The position numbers and the translations under genes are program-made. From Alistipes finegoldii DSM 17242 (GTDB lineage: Bacteria; Bacteroidota; Bacteroidia; Bacteroidales; Rikenellaceae): a stretch of DNA of 64,000 nt. The stretch lies in assembly GCF_000265365.1 (NCBI RefSeq), contig NC_018011.1:3551501-3615500 (forward strand), in the 5' to 3' direction. This document shows, piece after piece, positions 51,642-61,473 of this stretch; the stretch's first letter is position 1; the number at the start of each line of letters is the position of its first letter. The notes beneath the pieces were generated by a model. That model was not told the DNA's origin, did no database searches, and saw only the letters and a program-made list of their open reading frames with translations.

Positions 51642-52541
51642 TTACCTCGACCCCAGCCAGAGGAAGAACATGCCGACGAGGATAAAGGCCAGATCGAAGG
51701 CTTTGGAGCGGAGGTTGTGCTCGCGGAACAGCACTGCCCCGCACAGGAAAGAGACGACGACCGAACTGCGGCGGACCATCGACACGACGGAGACCATGGC
51801 GTCGGGCTGGTGCAAGGCGTAGAAATAGGCGAAATCGGCCAGCACGAGGAAGAACGAGATCAGCGGAATGGCCCAAGTCCAGTGGAACGGGGTGGTCGTA
51901 CGGCGACGCGGCCACCAGAGGATGCCGACGACGACCGACATCAGGCCGAACAGATAGAGGTTGCACCAGCCCTGCACGAAGACCGGGTCGAGACGCGCCA
52001 TGATATATTTGTCGTACAGTCCGCTTACGACGGCGGCCAGAGCCGCCACCGCGATACAGAGTATCCAGACGTTGTGACGGAAATCGACCCCTTCGCGGCG
52101 GCTCGAACGGCTCAGCAGGAAGAGCGAGAGGAGGGTCAGCACGACGCCGGTCCACTGGCAGGCGTTGAGCCGCTCGCCGAAGATGAGCATGGCGCCGACA
52201 AGCACCATGACGGGGCGCGTGGCATTGATCGGACCGACGATGGTAATCGGCAGGTGCTTCATGGCGAAATAGCCGAAAATCCACGAAGTGAGGACGATGA
52301 CCGCTTTAAGCAGCACCAGTCCGTGCGCCCGGAGCGTGCCCGAAGAGGCGGCCAGTATCGTGCCGTCGAACCATCCGAAGCCGCACTCGGCCGAGACGAT
52401 CATCGGCAGCAGGAAAAGCGCCGAGAAGAGGGTGTTGAGCAACAGCACCGGAAGCACCGCATTCCCCGTGAGGGATTGCTTCTTGGCCGCATCGTAAAAG
52501 CCCAGCAGCGCGGCGGAGGTGAAGGCGAGGGTCAGCCACAT
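51642..52541 (-). CDS. DMT-family transporter (EamA)
   Basis: A 299-aa inner-membrane protein of about ten helices starting MWLTLAFTSAALLGFYDAAKK. Two EamA-type halves are visible: FGYFAMKHLPITIVGPINATRPVMV in the first, and YALHQPDAMVSVVSMVRRSSVVVSF in the second, a pattern close to the sugar/nucleotide-sugar and drug-metabolite permeases. Substrate unknown. It lies between convergent trpB and the lysA gene (72-base gap, same strand as lysA). Confidence 0.8.
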   Translation of the reverse strand: MWLTLAFTSAALLGFYDAAKKQSLTGNAVLPVLLLNTLFSALFLLPMIVSAECGFGWFDGTILAASSGTLRAHGLVLLKAVIVLTSWIFGYFAMKHLPITIVGPINATRPVMVLVGAMLIFGERLNACQWTGVVLTLLSLFLLSRSSRREGVDFRHNVWILCIAVAALAAVVSGLYDKYIMARLDPVFVQGWCNLYLFGLMSVVVGILWWPRRRTTTPFHWTWAIPLISFFLVLADFAYFYALHQPDAMVSVVSMVRRSSVVVSFLCGAVLFREHNLRSKAFDLAFILVGMFFLWLGSR

Positions 52542-52613
52542 AATGCGAATTCGGCGGATTGACGTCCGGTTCGGTTCGGGAGCGTTCGGCGGTTCGGGTT
52601 ACAGACGGCCCGT

Positions 52614-53774
52614 CTACCGGATTTCGTCGCTGTAAACCGCGCCCGGAAGGTCGTGGAGGTTGTAGCGCGACGCCATCGACATGCCGTAGGCCCCGGCCGA
52701 CTTGAGGGTCAGCAGATCGCCGCGGCGGGTCTTGCGAAGCGTGACGTTTTCGTCGAATACGTCGGTCGATTCGCAGGCCGTGCCGACGATGGTGTACTTT
52801 TCGCGCACCTCGTCTTCCGAGGTGATGTTTTCGATGTTGTGGTACGAACCGTAGAGCGCAGGGCGGATCAGCTCGGTCATGCTGGCATCGACGATCACCA
52901 GCTTGCGGCCCGTGGCGGTGGTCTTGTTGAAAAGCACCGTCGTAATCAGCTCGCCGCACTCGGCGACGATCGAACGGCCGAACTCGAAATGCACTTCGCG
53001 GTCGCCGACGGCGAGGTGGTTGTGCACGATCGAGAAGAGCGACGCGAAGTTGGGAATAGGCTCGTTCTCAGGCACGTCGTAATTAACGCCCAAGCCGCCG
53101 CCGACATCGACGAAGCGGAACGAGAAGCCCAGCTTTTCGAGGTTCTCGACGATGACGTTCACCTTGTTGCACATGTTCTCGAACACATGCAGCTCGCGGA
53201 TCTGCGAACCGATATGCAGGTGGATGCCTACGATATTGATATGCTTGAGCGACTTGATCTCCTTGGCATGCTCAAGCACCTCTTCATATGAAATTCCGAA
53301 CTTACTGTCGGCCTGACCAGTATCAATGCAGTGATTGGTCTTGGGGTCGATGTCGGGGTTGATGCGCAGCGCCACGTCGGTCTTCTTGCCGGCCTCGCCC
53401 GCAAGCCGGTCCACGAGCTCCAGCTCCTCGATCGATTCGCAGTTGATCGCCATGATCTCCTGCCCGATGGCGTAACGCAGCTCCTTGTCGCGCTTGCCGA
53501 CGCCGGCGTAAACGATGCCCTTGGGGTCGAATCCGGCTTCGACGGCCTTGCGCAGCTCGTTGCCGCTCGCGCAGTCGATGCCCAGCCCGTATTCGCGGAT
53601 AATAGCCAGCAGATGGTCGTCATAGTTGGCTTTGATGGCATAATGCACCTTGTAGCCGTACTTTTTGGACTCGTAGACGACGCTTTCGAGGGTCTGGCGC
53701 AACAGCGCCGTATCATAGAGATAGAAAGGGGTTTCGTAGCCCCGAAGCTTTTGTGCGATTTGTCTGCTCAGCAT
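52614..53774 (-). CDS. lysA: Diaminopimelate decarboxylase
   Basis: A 386-aa fold-III PLP decarboxylase that makes lysine from meso-diaminopimelate. The PLP lysine is in VHYAIKANYDDHLL, the glycine loop in FVDVGGGLGVNYD, the histidine in IVGIHLHIGSQIREL. TVLFNKTTATGRKLVIVDASM and the cysteine motif VGTACESTDVFDENV complete the substrate site. Length is close to the minimum for the family and it looks complete. The promoter lies within the end of the UbiA gene (53805-53836), leaving only a short leader. Confidence 0.95.
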   Translation of the reverse strand: MLSRQIAQKLRGYETPFYLYDTALLRQTLESVVYESKKYGYKVHYAIKANYDDHLLAIIREYGLGIDCASGNELRKAVEAGFDPKGIVYAGVGKRDKELRYAIGQEIMAINCESIEELELVDRLAGEAGKKTDVALRINPDIDPKTNHCIDTGQADSKFGISYEEVLEHAKEIKSLKHINIVGIHLHIGSQIRELHVFENMCNKVNVIVENLEKLGFSFRFVDVGGGLGVNYDVPENEPIPNFASLFSIVHNHLAVGDREVHFEFGRSIVAECGELITTVLFNKTTATGRKLVIVDASMTELIRPALYGSYHNIENITSEDEVREKYTIVGTACESTDVFDENVTLRKTRRGDLLTLKSAGAYGMSMASRYNLHDLPGAVYSDEIR

Positions 53775-53804
53775 TTTATCCTAACTTTTACCTGATTGAA
53801 GTTG

Positions 53805-53836
53805 CAAATATAAGCTATTTGGTTTATTTGAGCAAA
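53805..53836 (-). promoter_or_regulatory. Promoter of lysA, overlapping the 3' end of the UbiA gene
   Basis: On the minus strand TTTG (53833-53836), 20 bases, TATATTTG (53805-53812). The -33 sits inside the last codons of the upstream gene. Confidence 0.75.
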
Positions 53837-54696
53837 TCCACGATTATTCCGGCGGCCAGCGTGAGGCTCGCAAGGCCGTTGAGCGTGCCGAAAGCGATGC
53901 CGATATTGCGCTGGCGCGAGGGCGTCACGAGCAGGTGTTCGAGCACCAGCAGGCCCGTGAAAATCCCGGCTCCGGTCCAGAACCACGCCGAACCGGGGCA
54001 GCAGGAGGCGAACCACAACAGGGCGGCGACGCTCACAGCGTGCAGACCGCAGCTCAACGCCAGCGCCGTGCGGGCCGAAAAGCGCGCGGGAATGGAGTGC
54101 AGGCCCCTTTCGCGGTCGAAGGCGGCGTCCTGCAGGGCGTAGATGATGTCGAAGCCGCCGCACCACGTCATCACCAGCAGCGAGAGGATGCAGGGTTCGA
54201 GGGCGATACGCCCCGTGACGGCGATATAGGCCCCGACGGGCGCGATGCCGAGCGAAAGCCCCAGCACCAGATGGGCCAGCGCGGTAAAGCGTTTGCAGTA
54301 GCTGTAGAACAGAATGATGAACAGCGCCACGGGTGACAGCAGGGCCGTCAGCAGGTTGATCGTCGAAGCGGCGGCGATGAACAGCAGGGCATTGACCGCC
54401 ACGAAGCGGAGGGCATGCCGGGCCGGAATCACGCCGGCGGGGATTTCGCGGCCCGCGGTGCGGGGATTTTCGGCGTCGATGCGACGGTCGGCCCAGCGGT
54501 TGAAGCCCATGGCCGTATTGCGGGCGAAGACCATGCAGAGCAGGACCTGCACCGCGCGCGTGAGCCACCACGCCGCGTCGTGCGCCCCGGCAGGCAGCGT
54601 CGCATAGGCGTAGACGAAGCCGACGGCGGCGAAAGGCATGGCGAAGATCGTATGGGCGAACTTCACCAGCGAAAGGTATTTCGATACGGTATTCAT
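53824..54696 (-). CDS. UbiA-family polyprenyltransferase (4-hydroxybenzoate type)
   Basis: A 290-aa membrane enzyme with about eight helices, starting MNTVSKYLSLVKFAHTIFAM. The first prenyl-diphosphate motif is NTAMGFNRWADRRIDAENPRTAGR (Asn/Asp ligands), the second DIIYALQDAAFDRERGLHSIP. The sequence is closest in pattern to the subgroup joining a prenyl chain to 4-hydroxybenzoate-like rings, including MqnP of the futalosine menaquinone route. Which quinone step applies here is inferred, not shown. A full promoter lies upstream (54719-54750, minus strand). Confidence 0.85.
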   Translation of the reverse strand: MNTVSKYLSLVKFAHTIFAMPFAAVGFVYAYATLPAGAHDAAWWLTRAVQVLLCMVFARNTAMGFNRWADRRIDAENPRTAGREIPAGVIPARHALRFVAVNALLFIAAASTINLLTALLSPVALFIILFYSYCKRFTALAHLVLGLSLGIAPVGAYIAVTGRIALEPCILSLLVMTWCGGFDIIYALQDAAFDRERGLHSIPARFSARTALALSCGLHAVSVAALLWFASCCPGSAWFWTGAGIFTGLLVLEHLLVTPSRQRNIGIAFGTLNGLASLTLAAGIIVDLLK

Positions 54697-54718
54697 GCGA
54701 AAACGGTGTTTGCGGCTG

Positions 54719-54750
54719 CAAAGATAGCGAAAGCCGAGGGCAATCGCAAA
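54719..54750 (-). promoter_or_regulatory. Promoter of the UbiA gene
   Basis: On the minus strand TTTG (54747-54750), 20 bases, TATCTTTG (54719-54726), 22 bases before the ATG. Confidence 0.7.
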
Positions 54751-54879
54751 ACGAGTTCGGATTGCCGGGACGGGCCGGAAAAGCGGGGCGGCACCGGCGC
54801 GACGAAAGGGGAAAATCAGGATCGCACGATTTTCCGGCGGGGCAGGGCGGACGCATCCCCGGAAATCCAAAATAATTCG

Positions 54880-54887
54880 TATATTTG
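54880..54887 (+). promoter_or_regulatory. -7 element of lepA
   Basis: TATATTTG 21 bases before the ATG; a matching -33 is not clear. Confidence 0.5.
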
Positions 54888-54908
54888 CACACATTTTTAG
54901 ACGAATAT

Positions 54909-56699
<1,791 letters not shown>

Positions 56700-56710
56700 A
56701 CGAACCGACC

Positions 56711-58618
56711 ATGAAGAAGACCATCATCGACCTGTTCGAAAGCTCCGTGGAGAAATACGGTGCCAAGACATTCCTGCTGGAGAAGAAACACCGGGCGTTC
56801 GAGCCTACGACCTACGCCGAGACCAAGGAGTTGGCCTTGGAGACCGGGGCCGGGCTGGCCGCGATCGGGATTCGCCCCAAGGACAAAGTCGCCATACTGG
56901 CCGAAGGGTCCAACGCATGGATCGTCTCGGAGCTGGGCATGTTCTACGCCGGGGCGGTCAGCGTGCCGCTGTCGGTCAAGCTCGAAGAGTCGAACGACCT
57001 GCTGTTCCGCATGCGCCACGCCGAAGTGAAGGCGCTGTTCGTATCGAAATACCAGCTGCCGAAAATCCGCCGCATACGCGCCGAGCTGCCCGAAGTCAAG
57101 CATATCATCGTCATAGGCCACATACCGCTGGAGCCGGGCGAAACCGCGCTGGGAACGCTCCGCAGGCTGGGCCGCGACTATCTGTCGAAGCACCGCGAGG
57201 AGTTCCTCGCCATCGGGCGGGGGATCGGGAACGACGACTATGCGACGATCACCTACACGTCGGGCACCACGGCCGACCCCAAGGGCGTCGTGCTGACGCA
57301 CCGCAACTACACGGCCAACGTCGAGCAGTCGCTTTCGCGCATCGACATTCCGTCGTCGTTCCGGACGCTCATCATACTGCCGCTGGACCACTGCTTCGCA
57401 CACGTCGTGGGGTTCTACATCATGATCGCATGCGGCGCCACGGTGGCGACGGTGCAGGTCGGAGCGACGCCGATGGAGACGCTCAAGAACATTCCGCAGA
57501 ATATCCGCGAAGTGCGCCCGCACTTCCTGCTGTCGGTGCCGGCGCTGGCCAAGAATTTCCGCAAGAACATCGAGGGTTCGATCCGCGCCAAGGGCCGCTT
57601 CACGGAGCGGCTGTTCAATCTGGCGCTCCGCACGGCCTACCTATATAATAAGGACGGCTACGGCCGGGGGCAGGGCTGGCGCGTCCTGCTGTGGCCTGCG
57701 GTCAGGCTGTTCGACGCCGTGCTGTTCCGCAAGGTACGCGAAGCCTTCGGCGGAAGCCTGCGCTTCTTCGTGGGCGGAGGCGCGCTGCTCGACGCGGAGC
57801 TGCAGCGGTTCTTCTACGCCATCGGCATTCCGATGTTTCAGGGATACGGACTTTCGGAGGCCACGCCCGTCATCTCGACCAATTCGCCCAAATACCACTG
57901 GCACCGTTTCGGCTCGTCGGGCAAAATCCTGATTCCGCTCGACCTGAAAATCGTGGACGAAGCGGGCCGGGAGGTGCCGCGCGGGGAAAAGGGCGAAATC
58001 GTGATCCGCGGCGAAAACGTAATGGCCGGTTACTGGAAGAATCCCGAAGCTTCGGCCGAGACCGTCCGCGACGGATGGCTGCACACGGGCGACATGGGGT
58101 ATGTCTCGAAGGACGACTTCCTCTATGTGCTGGGCCGCTTCAAAAGCCTGCTGATCGCTTCGGACGGAGAGAAATACAGCCCCGAAGGAATGGAGGAGGC
58201 GATCGTGGACAAATCGCCCTACATCGACCAGATCATCATACACAACAACCAGAGTCCGTTTACGGGCGCCATCGTCGTGCCGAACCGCGAAGCGCTGCGG
58301 CGGGAGCTGGACAGCCGCGGAATCGCGGGCGAAAAGCGGGCGGAGACGGCGGCGGAGATCCTCGGCGGCGAAATCGACCGTTACCGGGCCGGCGGCGTAT
58401 TCGGCGGGGAGTTCCCCGAACGCTGGCTGCCGGCGGGGCTGGCCATCGTGGACGAGCCGTTCACCGAGCAGAACGGGCTGGTGAACAGCACGATGAAGGT
58501 CGTGCGCAACAAGGTGGAAGCGCATTTCGGCGACCGTCTCGATTACCTTTACACGCCCGAAGGCCGCAGTCTCAAAAATGCGAAAAACCTCGCATCGCTG
58601 AAAAAAATCGTGGCGTAA
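56711..58618 (+). CDS. Long-chain fatty acid--CoA ligase / AMP-binding protein
   Basis: A 635-aa ANL-superfamily adenylating enzyme. The AMP-binding P-loop is ATITYTSGTTADPKGVVLTHRN (about 178-199). A5 is QGYGLSEATPVIS, A7 DGWLHTGDMGYV, A8 VLGRFKSLLIASDGEKYSPE, and a C-terminal lysine region NSTMKVVRNKVEAHFG carries the A10-like lysine. It activates fatty acids as acyl-AMP and then acyl-CoA (or another thiol). The frame is open far upstream inside lepA; the ATG 11 bases after the lepA stop is chosen. The substrate length is not predictable. Confidence 0.9.
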   Translation: MKKTIIDLFESSVEKYGAKTFLLEKKHRAFEPTTYAETKELALETGAGLAAIGIRPKDKVAILAEGSNAWIVSELGMFYAGAVSVPLSVKLEESNDLLFRMRHAEVKALFVSKYQLPKIRRIRAELPEVKHIIVIGHIPLEPGETALGTLRRLGRDYLSKHREEFLAIGRGIGNDDYATITYTSGTTADPKGVVLTHRNYTANVEQSLSRIDIPSSFRTLIILPLDHCFAHVVGFYIMIACGATVATVQVGATPMETLKNIPQNIREVRPHFLLSVPALAKNFRKNIEGSIRAKGRFTERLFNLALRTAYLYNKDGYGRGQGWRVLLWPAVRLFDAVLFRKVREAFGGSLRFFVGGGALLDAELQRFFYAIGIPMFQGYGLSEATPVISTNSPKYHWHRFGSSGKILIPLDLKIVDEAGREVPRGEKGEIVIRGENVMAGYWKNPEASAETVRDGWLHTGDMGYVSKDDFLYVLGRFKSLLIASDGEKYSPEGMEEAIVDKSPYIDQIIIHNNQSPFTGAIVVPNREALRRELDSRGIAGEKRAETAAEILGGEIDRYRAGGVFGGEFPERWLPAGLAIVDEPFTEQNGLVNSTMKVVRNKVEAHFGDRLDYLYTPEGRSLKNAKNLASLKKIVA

Positions 58619-58684
58619 AGGTAAATTTACCGCCCCGAAACCTTGAAAAATCGAAAAATGCGGAGTATATTTGTACTCCGAAAT

Positions 58685-58756
58685 GCGGGAGTAGCTCAGT
58701 GGTAGAGCATCAGCTTCCCAAGCTGAGGGTCGCGGGTTCGACCCCCGTTTCCCGCT
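58685..58756 (+). tRNA. tRNA-Gly (anticodon CCC)
   Basis: A 72-base cloverleaf: acceptor GCGGGAG with UUCCCGC (one G-U), D arm GCUC/GAGC, anticodon arm UCAGC/GCUGA with loop UUCCCAA (anticodon CCC, reading GGG), and T arm GCGGG/CCCGU with loop UUCGACC. The discriminator is U as in bacterial tRNA-Gly. The 3' CCA is not encoded. Confidence 0.95.
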
Positions 58757-58787
58757 CATAAAGCCCTGCGAAAGAGGGCAAACGTGC

Positions 58788-58822
58788 AAAAGCCCTGTGT
58801 ATCGACGATACGCAGGGCTTTT
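58788..58822 (+). terminator. Terminator after tRNA-Gly
   Basis: AAAAGCCCTG with an inverted copy CAGGGCTTTT and further pairing GTATC/GATAC inside; the U-rich 3' arm suits termination of the tRNA transcript. Confidence 0.85.
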
Positions 58823-58870
58823 CTCGTTCAAATCCGATAACGACAGAAACAAAAAGCGCAAAACGCCCCG

Positions 58871-59055
58871 TCAGATCAACCGGCCGGACAATTCGCCGAG
58901 CCGCTGCGGCAGGGCGCATATTTTCAGCAGGGAGTCGTAACGGGCGAAATCCAGCAGGTCGTGATTACCGATGTCCACGCCGGCTTCGCGGGCTTCGGCG
59001 ACCAGCTCCAGCAGACGGCGGAACTGCCTGTAGAGGACGGAATTGCTTGTAGAGG
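58871..59055 (-). pseudogene. Possible C-terminal remnant of an unidentified gene
   Basis: The frame reads TSNSVLYRQFRRLLELVAEA, then REAGVDIGNHDLLDFARYDS and ALPQRLGELSGRLI before a stop. These residues are amphipathic and protein-like, whereas the sequence further upstream in this frame is arginine-rich and resembles noise. TGTAGAGGAC occurs twice (near 59030 and 59049). There is no start codon or promoter. I do not recognise the family; it may be non-coding. Confidence 0.2.
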
Positions 59056-59116
59056 ACCGCCGCCGCGGTCTACGGATGCGTCTATATCTGCGGCTGACCG
59101 GAGACGCGACACGATG

Positions 59117-59147
59117 AAAACGACCCTCGACGGGGTCGTTTTTTTGT
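59117..59147 (+). terminator. Isolated terminator-like hairpin
   Basis: AAAACGACCC, a short loop and GGGTCGTTTTTTT. There is no assigned gene immediately upstream on the plus strand. Confidence 0.5.
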
Positions 59148-59250
59148 TGCCGCACGTGTCAGGTCATGCAAAAAACGGAGTTTCACCGCAGGCGGATTTT
59201 CCCCGGACCGAGCGGAGGGCGAGGAAACGGCATGCGCCGTTCGGGCGAGT

Positions 59251-59560
59251 CGGCAGGGCAGCGGGTGGCGGGCGGCAAGGCGGCAGGACGGCAAGGTGGC
59301 AAGGCAGCGGGCGGCAGGCTACAAGGCAGCGGGCGGCAAGACGGCGGGCGGCAAGACGGCGGGCGGCAAGGCGGCAAAGTAGCAGGACGGCAAAGTGGCA
59401 GGGCGGCAAAGTGGCAGGGCGGCAAAGTGGCAGGGCGGCAAAGTGGCAGGGCGGCAAGGCGGCAAAGTAGCAGGACGGCAAAGTGGCAGGACGGCAAAGT
59501 GGCAGGACGGCAAAGTGGCAGGGCGGCAAGGTGGCAGGACGGCGGTCGGCAGGGCGGCAG
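59251..59560. repeat. GGCA octamer minisatellite
   Basis: About 310 bases built from 8-base units of the form GGCARRRY, chiefly GGCAAAGT, GGCAGGGC, GGCAGGAC and GGCAAGGC. The most regular part (about 59388-59545) alternates GGCAGGGC and GGCAAAGT as a 16-base period. One strand is almost pure G with A; all frames stay partly open because stops are rare in the repeat, so open frames here are not evidence of coding. The array is contiguous, without spacers. Confidence 0.9.
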
Positions 59561-60089
59561 AAAAAGAGGGGATTGCGATTTTTTTTGAAAAAAAATTAAA
59601 AACCATTTTGTCCGAAAATCATATGTCCCCGCATCCCGGAGGCAAGGCCGCGTCATCGCAGCGGACAGATCCGGGGCGCCGCCCACACAAACAAAAAACG
59701 GGCGAGACCCATAACGTCCCGCCCGTTTTAGCACCGGGATTCCAACCGCCGGGAGCCGCCGGACAGCGAAAAAGCGCACGGAGAAGCAGCCCGGCATCTG
59801 CAAAAGGCCAACGCACAGGTTCTCAATACGCTGTTCGGACACCGGGAAGGGTGCAATATTATCCGCACGGCCGCCGTTAGTAAAATAATAGAACGCAACT
59901 TTTCGATCTTTTTACATTCCGATCATTCTTTCCAAGCGCACAGCCGGCCCCTTCCGTGGTCTTTCCCGTTCCCGGAACTGTGCCCGGAGGCCGAGCGGGT
60001 CTCCGTTTCCGCAAATCTTCGCAGGCATCGTGCGGCCTTTGATTTGCGGTTTTCTATCTTGTGCACGATTTCACACAAAATTCTATTCT
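59561..60089. other. Intergenic region before the site-specific recombinase
   Basis: A short A/T-rich block (59576-59625) is followed by GC-rich sequence without a convincing gene. The only dyad noticed is CGGGCGAGACCCATAACGTCCCGCCCG near 59700. Nothing else is recognised. Confidence 0.45.
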
Positions 60090-61061
60090 ATGACGTATTC
60101 ACCGGATTCAGTCGGCATGCACCGACACACGTTTACGGGGCGGCCCGCATTCACGGGGCAGCCCCGCAGTAAAACGCCCCCCGATTTCATGTCCTGCTTC
60201 GCACTCCACGTCGCCGAGTGCGAACAAACGGGAAGAGACGGTTCCGCCGCAAACTACCTGACGGCATACCGCATGCTCGTCAAATACATGAACGGCCGCA
60301 AACTGCTGCCCGAACAATTTACCGCCGAATGGCTCGAACGTTACGAACGATGGCTTCTGGCAAGAGGACTGGGGACAAACAGCGTCGTGTTCCACATGCG
60401 CTACCTGCGGGCCGTCTACAACAAGGCCGCGGACAGGGGCAGCTTCATCGCATCCCGCGGCAATCCGTTCTACCGCAGGCATATCAGGCAGGTGGCGACC
60501 CGCAAGCGCGCGCTACCGCGCGAAACGCTCAGGCGGATCAGCGACGCCGACCTGTCAGAACTGCATCCGAAATATGCGCTGGCGCGCGACCTCTTCATGT
60601 TCAGCTTCTACACCCGCGGCATGTCGTTCGTGGACATGATCTATCTGCGAAAAAGCGACATCAGCGACGGTGTGCTGACATACAAACGAAAGAAAACCGG
60701 CCAGACACTCACGCTGCGCATCGAACCGCCCCTGCAGCGCATCATCGACCGTTACAACGGCGATTCACCTTATATACTGCCCGTGCTCGCCCGCGACGAC
60801 AGTTACCGCGCCTACCGTCAGCAACAGCGCGAACTGAACAAATTCATCCGGAAGATCGGCGCGATGCTGGAAATTTCCGAACCGCTGACATTCTATGCGG
60901 CACGCCATTCATGGGCGACACTGGCACGCGACTGCGGCACGCCGCTGACGGTCATCAGCGCCGGCATGGGACACACCTCCGAACGAACGACGCGCATCTA
61001 TCTGGCGCAGCTCGATCACGACGTCATCGACAAGGCCAATCGGAAAATCATCAACCTGTAA
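60090..61061 (+). CDS. Tyrosine recombinase of the Tsr (DNA invertase) type
   Basis: A 323-aa site-specific recombinase. The SAM-like domain spans about 30-130 (ANYLTAYRMLVKYMNGRKLL) and the catalytic domain about 140-320. Catalytic residues: Arg176 in FYTRGMSFVDMIYLRKSDI, lysines near 199-202, box II YAARHSW with Arg272 and Tyr269 in place of the usual His, His295 in AGMGHTS, and nucleophile Tyr304 in TRIYLAQ. The short length, TRGMSFVDM and YAARHSW forms are typical of Bacteroidales Tsr recombinases that invert promoters locally. Two inverted crossover-like sites lie 70-370 bases downstream. The start ATG gives MTYSPDSVGM; the longer frame upstream is discarded. Confidence 0.9.
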   Translation: MTYSPDSVGMHRHTFTGRPAFTGQPRSKTPPDFMSCFALHVAECEQTGRDGSAANYLTAYRMLVKYMNGRKLLPEQFTAEWLERYERWLLARGLGTNSVVFHMRYLRAVYNKAADRGSFIASRGNPFYRRHIRQVATRKRALPRETLRRISDADLSELHPKYALARDLFMFSFYTRGMSFVDMIYLRKSDISDGVLTYKRKKTGQTLTLRIEPPLQRIIDRYNGDSPYILPVLARDDSYRAYRQQQRELNKFIRKIGAMLEISEPLTFYAARHSWATLARDCGTPLTVISAGMGHTSERTTRIYLAQLDHDVIDKANRKIINL

Positions 61062-61133
61062 CGATCAGGCCGATTCAGGCAGCGTTCGGATTTTTCTGGT
61101 ATCAGGAAAAAATTTTGCAGAAGCGAGAAACAA

Positions 61134-61158
61134 GGCCCATTACTGTAAATAATGGGTC
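61134..61158. repeat. Left crossover site of the invertible promoter
   Basis: GGCCCATTA, 7-base spacer CTGTAAA, TAATGGGTC: near-perfect 9-base inverted arms around a 7-base spacer, the form of a tyrosine-recombinase site. The 21 bases 61140-61160 recur exactly, in inverted orientation, at 61404-61424. Confidence 0.85.
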
Positions 61159-61414
61159 TTGTTCGTGTAAAATGCTGGTTGTCAGATGCTAAATAGCAGA
61201 TTCGGACACAATTGCGGGAGAAAAAATCGAATGCGGTGTCCGGATTTTCGATTTTTTAAACAAGGGACGGGTTATTACGCTAAAAGTCAATTAATTAGCT
61301 GTGATGCGTAAATTTTTTTGCATGAAATGTTTGGTTGTGATTATAAATAATCCTATTTTTGCCGATGACGGGAAATGATTATAAAACAATTGTTTACGTT
61401 CCGAAGACCCATTA
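61150..61414. promoter_or_regulatory. Invertible promoter segment (ON orientation)
   Basis: About 250 bases between the two inverted recombination-like sites and immediately downstream of the recombinase gene. It contains a complete Bacteroidetes promoter facing the downstream surface operon: TTTG (61330-61333), 20 bases, TATTTTTG (61354-61361). Upstream of the promoter are two interlocking dyads (CGGACAC 61203-61209 with 61236-61242; AAAAAATCGA 61221-61230 with 61248-61257), of which the second could stop transcription from the recombinase gene. Inversion would point the promoter back at the recombinase and leave the operon without one. Confidence 0.85.
61330..61361 (+). promoter_or_regulatory. 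Promoter inside the invertible segment
   Basis: TTTG, 20-base spacer, TATTTTTG. Start of transcription expected near 61368, before the right crossover site, so the mRNA leader would carry that site. Confidence 0.8.
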
Positions 61415-61430
61415 TTTACAGTAAGGGGTC
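61406..61430. repeat. Right crossover site of the invertible promoter
   Basis: GACCCATTA, spacer TTTACAG, TAAGGGGTC. The spacer is the exact complement of the left one, as needed for inversion rather than deletion. Confidence 0.85.
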
Positions 61431-61473
61431 TCGGAGACGCAGTGTAACTATCTGACTAAAAGGCTGGTACAAA

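Noticed and set aside
59251..59560. CRISPR array
   Set aside because: There are no unique spacers, the units are 8 bases and contiguous, and no cas gene is present.
59164..59588. Long open frames across the GGCA repeat on both strands
   Set aside because: Stop codons are nearly impossible in the repeat unit, so openness carries no information; the products are simple-sequence and shift composition with frame.
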